Positions 16,913 to 25,287 of a stretch of DNA of 64,000 nt are shown here, one piece after another (the stretch's first letter is position 1; each line of letters begins with the position of its first letter). The notes under the pieces were generated by a model. The model searched no databases and had not been told where the DNA came from. It saw only the letters and a program-made list of their open reading frames with translations. Both the position numbers and the translations under genes were made by a program. Source of the stretch: Pimelobacter simplex (GTDB lineage: Bacteria > Actinomycetota > Actinomycetes > Propionibacteriales > Nocardioidaceae); contig JADCLI010000031.1 in the NCBI GenBank assembly GCA_016803235.1, forward strand, positions 1 through 64,000. The letters run 5' to 3'.

Positions 16913-17551
16913 TCAGGGCGGTGCCGCCGGGAGGTCGACTGCTGAGTCAACCTCGGCTTCGCTCGCGGAACGCGCGTATGCCTCGTCCCTGCTGCGACCC
17001 GTCACGTGCCAGATGCCCACGGCTGGCTCTGAACCTTCGTTTCGGTACATGTGGGGTGTGCTCGAGTCGAAGCTGAGGGCGTCGCCCGCATTCAGGGTCA
17101 TCGACTCGAATCCGACCTGGACGACCAACTGACCGCTCAACAGGAATCCGTATTCCTTGCCCGCGTGCCGCATGAGACCCCCGTTGTTCGAGGAGCTGCT
17201 GCCGGGTGGATACGTCACCAGCAGCGCGTCGACATCCGGGTCGGGCGTGGGCGTGAGCCGCTCCCACTTGACTCCCGTGTCGAGCACGATCGTCGCGCGG
17301 TCTGCGGGCTTAACTACGAATGAAGCGGGGTTGAGGATGGCCCCCGAACCCTTCACCCCAAGAACCTCGTCGAGCGAAATACCCAATGCGGACACGAGCG
17401 CATACAGAGTGGCCACGGACGGTTCGCTGCGGCCACTCTCAATGTGGGAAAGCATGCTCGCTGAGATGCCGACGCGTCTGCTGAGCTCTCGCACGCCTAT
17501 CCCCGCGTTAGAGCGGGCGGATCGCAGGCGGCCGCGTGCTTGTTCGTCCAA
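16913..17551 (-). CDS. XRE-family regulator with C-terminal cupin domain
   Basis: This is 212 residues from a TTG start at 17551 with AGGAG 7 bases upstream. The helix-turn-helix occupies residues about 8-62 (IGVRELSRRVGISASMLSHI, then SEPSVATLYALVSALGI). The cupin occupies about 100-190 (HAGKEYGFLLSGQLVVQVG, LNAGDALSFDSSTPHMYRN). This architecture is usual for repressors of amine, amino acid and polyamine catabolism (PuuR-like) and for other small-molecule sensors. Its target is not certain: the nearest same-strand genes are the GntR gene upstream and pntA downstream. Confidence 0.87.
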   Translation of the reverse strand: MDEQARGRLRSARSNAGIGVRELSRRVGISASMLSHIESGRSEPSVATLYALVSALGISLDEVLGVKGSGAILNPASFVVKPADRATIVLDTGVKWERLTPTPDPDVDALLVTYPPGSSSSNNGGLMRHAGKEYGFLLSGQLVVQVGFESMTLNAGDALSFDSSTPHMYRNEGSEPAVGIWHVTGRSRDEAYARSASEAEVDSAVDLPAAPP

Positions 17552-17653
17552 GTCATGCTCCTACTGATGGTGTCTCGGATGGCCTCCGGGAACCGCCCGC
17601 GGAGTTGAGCGGTTGGCTGGCCGTTGCTGGCGCGTCCATTCCGTTGCGGCCAG

Positions 17654-18319
17654 TCATTGTCGTTCGAAGATCTCCGGGCGCTGGGCGAGTTGTATTCGGG
17701 TGCGACGGATGTGGCCGCTCAGGAAGCGCTCACAGTCGACCGGGTCGCGACGCTCGATGGCATCGAGAAGGAGTCGGTGTTCGGCGTTGACGATCCATCG
17801 ACGGTTCCTGCCGGCAAGGGTCATGAAGGCCCGCCGGTAGTGCTGGGTGGAGTTCCATAGCCTGGTAACCGAACTGAGTAGATCTGGCGTAGGGCAGGCC
17901 GAGTAGCTGAGCAGATGAAAGTTCCTGTCGAGTTCCAGAAACTCACCCACGTCAGGGTCTTGCTCGATCAGTTCCTGGATTCGGCCAAGCTCTTCGACCG
18001 TGTCCGTACCCATCAGTTCGACGCTGGCGACCAGAGCGAGGGGCTCAAGTCGCTCGCGCATGCGGTAGATGGTCTGCAACTGATCCAGGTCGAGGATCGG
18101 AACTCGGGCCCCCTTGTTCACCTCGATCTGCGCGAGGCCCTCGATTTCGAGCATGCGGAGTGCCTCCCGCACCGGGAGCCGACTCGATCCCAATCGCTCG
18201 GCGATGTCTTCCTGGCGGAGCCGGGTCCCCGGCGGGATCTGCCCATCGAGGATTGCCGATCGCAAGTACTGCGCGATCCGCTCGCTGGCGGCGCGCGTCT
18301 CCTTGCTATCGGTGACCAC
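17654..18319 (-). CDS. GntR-family regulator (FadR/FCD subgroup)
   Basis: The protein is 221 residues from the GTG at 18319, which has AGGAG 5 bases upstream; the longer frame from 18358 has no site. The winged helix at residues about 12-75 (SAILDGQIPPGTRLRQEDIA, RLPVREALRMLEIEGLAQI) is followed by the all-helical FCD domain with the metal-ligand pattern DRNFHLL, HRLLLDAIERRD and SGHIRRTR. FCD regulators bind organic acids. It is divergent from the CMD-family gene across 107 bp and is the best candidate controller of the 18.4-24.6 kb catabolic genes. Confidence 0.88.
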   Translation of the reverse strand: MVTDSKETRAASERIAQYLRSAILDGQIPPGTRLRQEDIAERLGSSRLPVREALRMLEIEGLAQIEVNKGARVPILDLDQLQTIYRMRERLEPLALVASVELMGTDTVEELGRIQELIEQDPDVGEFLELDRNFHLLSYSACPTPDLLSSVTRLWNSTQHYRRAFMTLAGRNRRWIVNAEHRLLLDAIERRDPVDCERFLSGHIRRTRIQLAQRPEIFERQ

Positions 18320-18426
18320 GGACTCTCCTGAGATGCCTCTAGACACAAGTGGACCCACACACGTGGGGCTGGGTGTTCAGTTACGCTAAACGTTGCCTAC
18401 TACTCAACAGTCTAAGGGAGGTCGTA

Positions 18427-19011
18427 ATGACATCCGTCGGTCTTCTTGCCGCCGACCAAGCCGACGAGGCCGATGCGCCGGCTCTGGCTGCCGGCCAAGC
18501 GGCGTACGGGCAGATGCTCAATAACTGGGCTGCTCTGCTGAACAGCCCAGGGCTGCTCGGCACCTACCTGCCATTCCTTCGCCAAGTGAACGGCCCGGGC
18601 GAGCTCGATGTGCGTGTCAAGGATCTCGCTGCGGTACGGGTCGCCGTGCTCAACCATTGCCTGTACACCACCAGCCACCGCTGCACCTCGGCGATGTCGA
18701 ACGGTGCGACGGAAGCAGAGGTCATCGCCGTCGCGAAGGGCGAGGTCGACGCCTTCGAAGCGAGGAAGCGGGTCGCGGTCGAGCTGGCCAGCGACATGAC
18801 ACTGGGGCCCACAACGCTCACGCGGGAAGCCAGTGTCACCGGCGTGCGCGAGATCGTGCTGGAGGAGGCGAAGGCCTTGTTCACCGATCGCGAGTTCATC
18901 GAACTCACCGTCTGCATCAGCATGTGGAACGCGCTGGCGACCTTGCACCGCTCGCTCGACCTACCGCTTGACATGCCCGCACCGCCAGCCGACGTGCTGG
19001 CGCTGATCTAG
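18427..19011 (+). CDS. Carboxymuconolactone decarboxylase-family (AhpD-like) protein
   Basis: This is 194 residues from the ATG at 18427, preceded by a strong AAGGGAGG; the frame is open further upstream but without a site. The CMD core is VKDLAAVRVAVLNHCLYTTSHRC. AhpD-type members have CxxC followed by His at this place. Here Cys78 is kept, position 81 is Thr, and another Cys stands at 86, so the usual redox pair is broken. The protein may therefore be a decarboxylase or isomerase-like member rather than a peroxidase partner. It is the first gene rightward of the GntR regulator and ends at a shared terminator. Confidence 0.82.
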   Translation: MTSVGLLAADQADEADAPALAAGQAAYGQMLNNWAALLNSPGLLGTYLPFLRQVNGPGELDVRVKDLAAVRVAVLNHCLYTTSHRCTSAMSNGATEAEVIAVAKGEVDAFEARKRVAVELASDMTLGPTTLTREASVTGVREIVLEEAKALFTDREFIELTVCISMWNALATLHRSLDLPLDMPAPPADVLALI

Positions 19012-19018
19012 CTGGAAA

Positions 19019-19062
19019 CCCGTTCCGGCGCGGGCCCATCGGTCCATCCGCGCCGGAACGGG
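19019..19062. terminator. Bidirectional terminator between convergent genes
   Basis: A perfect 15-bp G+C-rich stem (19019-19033 with 19048-19062) and a 14-base loop lie between the CMD gene stop (19011) and the dehydrogenase stop (19067), so it can serve both. Confidence 0.75.
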
Positions 19063-19066
19063 AGCA

Positions 19067-19954
19067 CTACTTCCCGTCGGGGACTTGCCCGGCTTCTCGC
19101 TGCAACCGGATCAAGAGCGACATGAAGTCCAAGTCGCCGAGACCGGTTGAGATACAGGCCTGCAGCAGCTGCTGGACCACGCCGGTGACCGGCAACGGAA
19201 CCCCGGCACCAGCAGCCGCCTCGAGCGCAAGGTCGAGGTCCTTACGCATCAGGCGCGTGGTGAAGGTTGAGCTGTAGTTCCTTTCCAGCAGCGGTCCGAC
19301 CTTGTACTTCACGAATGGCGACGCCACCGCAGAGGCTCCCACGATCTCAAGAAGAGTGGACCTGGCGACGCCGTGACCTTCCGCCAAGGCGACGCACTCG
19401 GCGAGCAGCTGAGTGGTTCCCGCGATCATCAAGTTCAGTGCCAGCTTGATGATGCGGGCCTCTTCGCCCTGCCCGGCGTGGAACACGTTCGGTCCGATGT
19501 CCCGCAAGACCGCCTCGCCGAAGGCGAATGCATCGTTTGAGCCGGACGCGATGATCGTGAGATTGCCGGCCCGGACCACCCCGGGATTCCCACTCACGGG
19601 TGCCCGCAGGTACATCACGCTGGCAGCATCCGCGGCATGGGCCACCGCAGAGGACGAGTGGGCCGAGACCGTGCTCATGTCCACCAGCAGGCGACCTCGC
19701 CCGGCATCGGAGGCGAGGAGGCCCGCCGATCCCAGGGTCACCTCCATGAGTGCGTCGGAGTCGGCAAGCATGGAGACGCAAACTTCAGCGTGCTGCCAGG
19801 CGTCTTGGAGTTCGACCTCGACGGCTCCCGCCGATACGAGGTCGCTGGCGCGCCCTGGGGTGCGGTTCCACAGCGCAACCTCGTGTCCCGCTTCGAGAAG
19901 GCGCTCTGCGATGGCGGTTCCCATTCGGCCCAGGCCGAGCACACACACCTTCAT
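19067..19954 (-). CDS. NAD(P)-binding 3-hydroxyisobutyrate dehydrogenase-family oxidoreductase
   Basis: This is 295 residues from the ATG at 19954, which has GGAGG 5 bases upstream. The Rossmann motif VLGLGRMGTAIAERLLEAGH opens the protein. VDMSTVSAHSS, LRAPVSGNPGVVRAGNLT (substrate loop) and RIIKLALNLMIAG with the catalytic Lys follow, as in the beta-hydroxyacid dehydrogenase family. It would oxidise a small hydroxy acid or reduce the matching semialdehyde. It is divergent from the bicupin gene; the 157-bp gap carries a GTATAG motif (20061) seen again at 23182. Confidence 0.88.
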   Translation of the reverse strand: MKVCVLGLGRMGTAIAERLLEAGHEVALWNRTPGRASDLVSAGAVEVELQDAWQHAEVCVSMLADSDALMEVTLGSAGLLASDAGRGRLLVDMSTVSAHSSSAVAHAADAASVMYLRAPVSGNPGVVRAGNLTIIASGSNDAFAFGEAVLRDIGPNVFHAGQGEEARIIKLALNLMIAGTTQLLAECVALAEGHGVARSTLLEIVGASAVASPFVKYKVGPLLERNYSSTFTTRLMRKDLDLALEAAAGAGVPLPVTGVVQQLLQACISTGLGDLDFMSLLIRLQREAGQVPDGK

Positions 19955-20060
19955 TGGTTCCTCCGGAAGTTCGTAACGGTCAGACAGGAAACCGGGCCGA
20001 GCCATGGGGACGTCTCGTCGAGCGTGGCCGGAGACCCTGGGCGGGCGACAGTCCGTAGAT

Positions 20061-20070
20061 GTATAGTATC
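20061..20070. promoter_or_regulatory. Possible operator, GTATAGTATC
   Basis: This short GTATAG-containing site lies in the divergent gap between the dehydrogenase and bicupin genes. A related inverted repeat is found in the next divergent gap (23182-23193). FadR/FCD-type GntR regulators often bind GTAT-type half-sites, so the GntR protein at 17654 is a plausible binder. The match is short and could be chance. Confidence 0.3.
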
Positions 20071-20111
20071 ACTCAACGCCCCAGGCAATGCCACACGATA
20101 GGACTAAACAG

Positions 20112-21014
20112 ATGCCAACGCCGAAACCCGCGCGAACCTCGAACGTCCTCAGCGGCGACTCGTTCACGTTCGTCCCCGACCACCCGAGCGAGCCGGGAAA
20201 CGAGGTCGAGGTCGCGGTCATGCTGGGCCCGGATCAGGGAGCGCAGCACTTCACGATCTCGCTCGTCCGGCTCATGCCGGGCGCCTCGATCGCCGGACAC
20301 ATCCATCCATTCGAGGAGTCCTTCTTCGTACTAGCAGGGACGCCGCAAGTCACCATCGCCGACAAGCAGTTCGCCCTGGTATCCCAAGACTTCGGTTTGG
20401 TGCCTACCGCCCACGGTCACGCCTGGTCCAACCCCGGACCCGAACCGGCGCTCCTCCTGCGTGTTCACACCCCTCAACCTCGACCGATCGGTGGCCGCGG
20501 GCAGTGGGGCGTCTTCGCTTCACCCGATACCCCCGTCCCTACGAAGGGTGTGCCGGTTGTCGAGTTGAACCCCACTCACAACTGGGTCGGCCACTTTGAC
20601 GAGAACGACATGGCGCCCCCGGGTTCTATCTCGATGCCCGGTTACCACGGCGCGAACATCCAGAACGTTCAGATCAGGATGATGGTCGACGAGCTCGTCG
20701 GCTCCGTTCAGCACACGATGTTCGTCGTCCAGTTCAAGCCGACGGGCAAGCCCGGCGGCGCCGCCAAGGAACACTTCCACCCGTTCGAGGAGATCTACTA
20801 TCTGGTCTCGGGCAGCGCCCGGACCTCCTTCGACGGCGTGAACCTGGATGCGCGGGCTGGAGACCTCATCTTCGCGCCGGTTGGTGCGTCCCACGGGTTC
20901 TCTCCTGTCGGCACCGAGCCGGTCCGCTGGATCGAGGTCCAGGCGCCGCTCCCGCCGGCTGCACATGGGTTCACGTTCCATAGCGACTGGGCCGCCTTCG
21001 AAAACCTCGGATAG
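20112..21014 (+). CDS. Bicupin protein
   Basis: This is 300 residues from the ATG at 20112 (AGGA 8 bases upstream). Two cupin folds are visible: the first with GHIHPFEESFFVLAG near residue 62 and VPTAHGHAWSNPG, the second with EHFHPFEEIYYLVSG near 225 and FAPVGASHGFSPVG. Both keep the His-x-His...Glu metal pattern and the later His, so both sites may bind metal. Such bicupins include dioxygenases, ureidoglycine aminohydrolases and isomerases. The specific reaction is not readable. The FAD oxidoreductase gene begins immediately after its stop codon, so they form a coupled pair. Confidence 0.82.
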   Translation: MPTPKPARTSNVLSGDSFTFVPDHPSEPGNEVEVAVMLGPDQGAQHFTISLVRLMPGASIAGHIHPFEESFFVLAGTPQVTIADKQFALVSQDFGLVPTAHGHAWSNPGPEPALLLRVHTPQPRPIGGRGQWGVFASPDTPVPTKGVPVVELNPTHNWVGHFDENDMAPPGSISMPGYHGANIQNVQIRMMVDELVGSVQHTMFVVQFKPTGKPGGAAKEHFHPFEEIYYLVSGSARTSFDGVNLDARAGDLIFAPVGASHGFSPVGTEPVRWIEVQAPLPPAAHGFTFHSDWAAFENLG

Positions 21015-22391
21015 ATGGACGAGCGCGCTGTACGCGACCTTGCGTCGTCAATTGACGGGATCGTGACCCGGCCGGACAACGAACGGTTCCTGGCGTCAAC
21101 CCGCGGATTCAACCTCGCCCATCGACACCGACCCGCCCTCGTAGTGGAGCCGGCAAACACCGACGACATCCGCGCCGCGATCCAGTTCGCGGGAACTCAT
21201 CAGCTCCCGGTAGCAGTGCAGGCAACTGGCCATGGACAGTTCCTCGAAACCACGAACGCCCTCGTTCTGCTCACGCACCAACTTAGTTCGGTGACGATCG
21301 ACGAACGCGCACGGACGGCAACCATTGGCGCGGGGACCCGCTGGCGCCGGGTGCTCGATGCTGCTGCGCCCTACGGGTTGGCGCCCCTCTCGGGTTCAGC
21401 GTCGACCGTCGGGGCGATCGGCTACTTGCTCGGCGGCGGGGTTGGCCTGCTGGCCCGAAAGTATGGCTTCGGCGCGGACAGCATCCTTCATCTCAAGATG
21501 ATTGGCGCTGACGGCGTGGAGACACGGGTCGGGCCCGACCAGCATGCCGATCTGTTCTGGGCCATCCGCGGCGGCAAGTCCAACTTCGGGATCGTTACCG
21601 AAGTGACGATCCGTCTCGTCCCCGTGTCCGAGGTATTCGCCGCTAGCGTGTACCTCGACGCGAGCAGCATCGACCCAGTGCTGCGTCGCTACGCCGACTG
21701 GTCCCGCTCGGCACCCGACGACGTGACTAGTTCCTTCGCGATATTGCGACCGCCAGACGCGCCGTTCGTCCCCGAGCCCCTGCGCAACAAGACCGTGGCC
21801 CACCTGCGATGGGTCGACTGCAGCGATGAACCATCGCGGCAACACCTGCGAGATCTTGACTCCATCCTCGCAGCCGGGAAGGCGGTGCTTGTGCACGCCG
21901 GCCTACGCAAGCCATCTGACTTGGACTTCGTCCACGACGACCCCACCGAGCCATGCCCGATCTGGGAACGCACAGCCCAGACCCAATCGCTCAGCTCGTC
22001 GATGATCGACACGCTCCTCGAGCACGTGGGCGCGCAGGCCGCCAGCCCGCTGGCGATGGCCGAGATCCGTCAGCTCGGGGGCGCCTTGAGAAGGCAACCC
22101 GAACCACCGAACGCGGTAGCGGGACGAGACGGAAGCTACACGATGCTGCTGCTTGGAATCGGTCCCCCGGAACTGCTCTCCGCCGTAGCCGACGCGGGCC
22201 AGGGACTTCTCGACGCGTTACGCCCACACCTCACGGGACGATCTCTGATGAACTGGCTCGGGTCCGCGACGTCGCCCGAACAGGTGCGCGCTGCCTGGGA
22301 ACCAGCGACCGCAGCGCGTCTACAGGCGATTAAGGCCGAGGTCGATCCGACCAACATGTTTCGCTTCGGCCACCCGATTGTCGACGAGTAG
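21015..22391 (+). CDS. FAD-binding oxidoreductase, berberine-bridge-enzyme type
   Basis: This 458-residue protein carries the PCMH-type FAD domain: RPALVVEPANTDDIRAAIQF, a GH-containing segment QATGHGQF where many members have a FAD-linked His, GAGTRWRRVL and VGAIGYLLGGGVGLLARKYG. The C-terminal BBE segment ends DPTNMFRFGHPI. There is no Cys at the usual second FAD-attachment position that I can see. It would oxidise an alcohol, sugar-like or aromatic substrate with oxygen. The ATG directly abuts the bicupin stop (TAGATG), so the two are probably consecutive steps. Confidence 0.86.
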   Translation: MDERAVRDLASSIDGIVTRPDNERFLASTRGFNLAHRHRPALVVEPANTDDIRAAIQFAGTHQLPVAVQATGHGQFLETTNALVLLTHQLSSVTIDERARTATIGAGTRWRRVLDAAAPYGLAPLSGSASTVGAIGYLLGGGVGLLARKYGFGADSILHLKMIGADGVETRVGPDQHADLFWAIRGGKSNFGIVTEVTIRLVPVSEVFAASVYLDASSIDPVLRRYADWSRSAPDDVTSSFAILRPPDAPFVPEPLRNKTVAHLRWVDCSDEPSRQHLRDLDSILAAGKAVLVHAGLRKPSDLDFVHDDPTEPCPIWERTAQTQSLSSSMIDTLLEHVGAQAASPLAMAEIRQLGGALRRQPEPPNAVAGRDGSYTMLLLGIGPPELLSAVADAGQGLLDALRPHLTGRSLMNWLGSATSPEQVRAAWEPATAARLQAIKAEVDPTNMFRFGHPIVDE

Positions 22392-22575
22392 GAGCCTCTG
22401 CACGGCCGTTTCGCCGTACGGCGCACGTCTTGGTCCTGGTCGATCCGAATTGTCGAGGATGAGGCGCTCGCGTTAGGCAGGCGCCCGATCGTCAGGCCCA
22501 AGCGGGTGCCTTCCCGAAGATCAGCACGATCGAGACCACCTCCCGCGACGAGGGCTGGCCCCGCGCCGCCGACTC

Positions 22576-23121
22576 TCATCGCTCGGGCTTGCGCGGATCC
22601 CAGAGGCGGCGGTCAGTTCCACTCTCGTATCCCTTGCCAGATGGATAGGACACGAGTTCAAGCTGAAGTCCCCAAGGCGCACGGAAGTACACCCAAGTCT
22701 GGCCAGCGCTCGGACCCACCACGCGATGCGTGGGCTCCCCCATCACTTCGACACCATGCGAACGGAGATACGCGAGCGCGATGTCGAAGTTCTCGACGTA
22801 CAGAGCGATGTGATGCCCCCCGACGTCGCTGTTTAGCGGCGGTACAGTCCGCTGCTCTGGGCTCTTGTACTGGAACAACTCGATGTTGAGGCCGGTACCA
22901 AGTCGGAGAAACCGCAACTTCTCCATGGTCGCATCCGGGCGGACGCCCAGGTGGGTCTGCATCCAATCGTCATCGGAGGCAAAGGGTCCCAGGTCGTAGA
23001 AGCGTTCCGCGCCGAGGATCTCAACGAAGAACTGGGTGGCTTCCTCGATGTCGGGGACGGTGAGGCCAACGTGATCTGCCCCTACCAGCCCGGGGAGACC
23101 GGTCGCTCTTCGAGTGTTCAT
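22576..23121 (-). CDS. VOC-family (glyoxalase/dioxygenase-like) protein
   Basis: This is 181 residues from the ATG at 23121 with GGAGCACC upstream. It is a vicinal-oxygen-chelate protein with metal-ligand candidates His in GADHVGLTVPD, His in GGHHIALYVENFD and Glu in WGLQLELVSYPSG. One VOC module plus a Pro-rich stretch is present, so it likely acts as a dimer. Members include ring-cleavage dioxygenases, lyases and epimerases. It is divergent from the M24 gene across 143 bp that carry a GTAT inverted repeat, and belongs by position to the GntR-linked catabolic set. Confidence 0.82.
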   Translation of the reverse strand: MNTRRATGLPGLVGADHVGLTVPDIEEATQFFVEILGAERFYDLGPFASDDDWMQTHLGVRPDATMEKLRFLRLGTGLNIELFQYKSPEQRTVPPLNSDVGGHHIALYVENFDIALAYLRSHGVEVMGEPTHRVVGPSAGQTWVYFRAPWGLQLELVSYPSGKGYESGTDRRLWDPRKPER

Positions 23122-23181
23122 GGTGCTCCTTGCCGGGTGTGCAGCCAGCGGTTCAGGGCCGGGGCTTGCGACCCGGCCGGT

Positions 23182-23193
23182 GTATAGCCATAC
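23182..23193. promoter_or_regulatory. Possible operator, inverted repeat GTAT-N4-ATAC
   Basis: GTATAGCCATAC lies midway in the divergent gap between the VOC and M24 genes, with another ACATACTAG copy 5 bases on. It shares GTATAG with the site at 20061. It is a candidate binding site for the GntR-family regulator of this cluster. Confidence 0.35.
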
Positions 23194-23264
23194 TAAACAT
23201 ACTAGCGGCTGTGGCCTGGCTGACGCCAATGACGGTGAACACCTGAACCGAAAGGACTCGACAA

Positions 23265-24644
23265 GTGCCGATCCCTACCTACGGACCCAATGTGGTCGAT
23301 TGGGAGACCCGCATCGACATGGACCGGCTGCGTACCGAGCGGCTGGCCCGGCTCCGCGCGGAGCTGGAGCGTTCCGACCTGGGTGCGATCCTTGCGTTCG
23401 ACTTCACCAACATCCGCTACATGACCTCGACTCATATCGGAACCTGGGCCGTGGACAAGATGATCCGCTTCTCGCTGCTTGTCCGTGGCGGCGAGCCGAT
23501 CGTGTGGGACTTCGGGTCCGCAGCCAAGCATCACCAGCTCTACAACCCCTGGCTCGACTACTCAGGCGCCCACCCCGACGCCGACCCGCACGGCGCCCAC
23601 CACGGGGCCGACCCGCGCAATCCCAGCGGAGCACGCGCAGGGATCTCCACGCTCCGGGGGGCCATCCACCCCGACGCGAAGATGGGCGAGACCGTCGCGG
23701 CCAAGATCAAGCATGAACTCGAGCTGTACGGCCTGACCAACGAGCCGGTCGGCGTCGATGTTATCGAGCTTCCGGTGCTCTTCGCGCTTCAGCAGGCCGG
23801 CATCCAGGTCGTCGATGGGCAGCAGGTCTTCCTCGAGGCACGGCGGATCAAGACCCCCGACGAGATCAAGCTGCTCACGCACGCGTGTTCGATGGTTGAC
23901 GCGGCCTATGACCGTCTGTACGAGTTTCTCCGCCCAGGTGTGCGGGAGAATGAGGCGGTCGGCCTGGTGGCGAAGACTCTCTACGACTTGGGGTCGGAGT
24001 TCGTAGAGGGCGTCAACGCGATCTCCGGTGAGCGCTGCGCCCCGCACCCGCACGTCTATTCCGACCGGATCCTGCGTCCGGGGGACCCAGCCTTCTTCGA
24101 CATCCTTCACAGCTACAACGGCTACCGCACCTGCTACTACCGGACGTTCGCGGTCGGAAGCGCCTCCTCTGCCCAGCAGGACGCATACACCAGGTGCCGC
24201 GAGTACATGGACGAAGCCATCAGCCTGGTGAAGCCCGGTGCCACCACAGCGGACATCGTTTCCGTCTGGCCGAACGCACAGGAGTTCGGATTCCCCGACG
24301 AGGAAGCAGCATTCGCGCTTCAGTACGGCCACGGCGTCGGTTTGTCGATCTGGGAGAAGCCAGTCTTTTCTCGGTTGGTGTCCCTTGAGCATCCAGAGGT
24401 CTTGGAAGAGGGCATGGTCTTCGCATTGGAGACGTACTGGCCCGCGGCAGATGGTTGGGGGGCCGCCCGAATCGAGGAGGAACTCGTCGTCACAGCCGAC
24501 GGTTGCGAGGTCATCACCAAGTTCCCGGCAGAGGACCTCCTGGTGGCGGGTCAGCGCTACTACGCCGTCAATGGCCCGCTGCCCACTCAGCGCGACTCTC
24601 AATCGCACCTGAACACTGAAGCCGGCAGCGCCGCCAAGAAGTAG
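23265..24644 (+). CDS. M24-family (Xaa-Pro peptidase/creatinase-like) enzyme
   Basis: This is 459 residues from a GTG start with AAAGGAC upstream. The N-terminal creatinase-like domain spans about 1-200 (MDRLRTERLARLRAELERSD) and contains a His/Asp/Pro-rich insert near residues 100-125. The C-terminal pita-bread domain follows. Of the five metal ligands of M24 peptidases, the first Asp (FFDILHSYNGYR), the His (LQYGHGVGLSIWE) and both Glu (FALETYW and RIEEELVV) are present. The second Asp is replaced: the segment reads RTCYYRTF. That pattern fits non-peptidase members (creatinase or DddP-like lyases) better than an aminopeptidase. Substrate unknown. Confidence 0.82.
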   Translation: MPIPTYGPNVVDWETRIDMDRLRTERLARLRAELERSDLGAILAFDFTNIRYMTSTHIGTWAVDKMIRFSLLVRGGEPIVWDFGSAAKHHQLYNPWLDYSGAHPDADPHGAHHGADPRNPSGARAGISTLRGAIHPDAKMGETVAAKIKHELELYGLTNEPVGVDVIELPVLFALQQAGIQVVDGQQVFLEARRIKTPDEIKLLTHACSMVDAAYDRLYEFLRPGVRENEAVGLVAKTLYDLGSEFVEGVNAISGERCAPHPHVYSDRILRPGDPAFFDILHSYNGYRTCYYRTFAVGSASSAQQDAYTRCREYMDEAISLVKPGATTADIVSVWPNAQEFGFPDEEAAFALQYGHGVGLSIWEKPVFSRLVSLEHPEVLEEGMVFALETYWPAADGWGAARIEEELVVTADGCEVITKFPAEDLLVAGQRYYAVNGPLPTQRDSQSHLNTEAGSAAKK

Positions 24645-24754
24645 TCACCCGCCCTGGGCTCGCGTGGGTTGGCCACCTCAGGCTGGTCGACCCACGCGGT
24701 ACGGGCTGAGACGAGGCGTGGGGCACCAAGCCGACCGTCGTGCGCCACCGGCGT

Positions 24755-25170
24755 CGACGTGGATCAACTCCCAGGCCGGGACCGCTCGTAGCGGCGGGCC
24801 GGTTCGCCAGTGACGCGGTCGATGTGGGAAAGACGATTGAGCCGGCACATGACCAGCGCGGCGTGAACCGTTGAGGCCGGCACGCCGAGGCGGGCTCCGA
24901 TCTCGACCGGGCCAAGACGCTGCTTCCGACGCAGGCGGACGATCCGATGGACCGTCGGCTGAGGGGTCTTGGCGTGCTGGGTGAGGCGGGCCGAAGATCT
25001 GTCGGTCATTCCGGCCAGCCCCTCGTCGCAGCAGTAGCGCTGTGCCCACTTGGCCGCAGTTCGCCACGACACGTTGTAGAACGCCGCTGCCCGCGATGGC
25101 GGCCAACCATCCTCGACGATCAGCCGCGCCCAGGCGCAGGCGGTGTTTCGGAGTCAGAGCCGCGTTAGCG
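24755..25170 (-). pseudogene. Decayed IS481-type transposase, N-terminal part only
   Basis: The minus strand encodes an IS481 transposase N-terminus over three broken frames: HANAALTPKHRLRL, then after a shift SWRTAAKWAQRYCCDEGLAG, DRSSARLTQHAKTPQPTVHR and RVTGEPARRYERSRPGS, then after another shift ELIHVDAGG at the start of the DDE domain. The catalytic region is missing and no terminal repeats are evident. It differs from the remnant at 6.9 kb, so two separate IS481 copies decayed here. Confidence 0.75.
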
Positions 25171-25287
25171 TGAGCCAAGAAGGCCTCCCTGTGGGTGAAG
25201 TCCGAGACAGCTCCACTCCACATCTGGGAGGCCTTCACCCATCTACGGCTCGCCGTGCCCGATCGCACACGTGCCTGGGCATCACAT

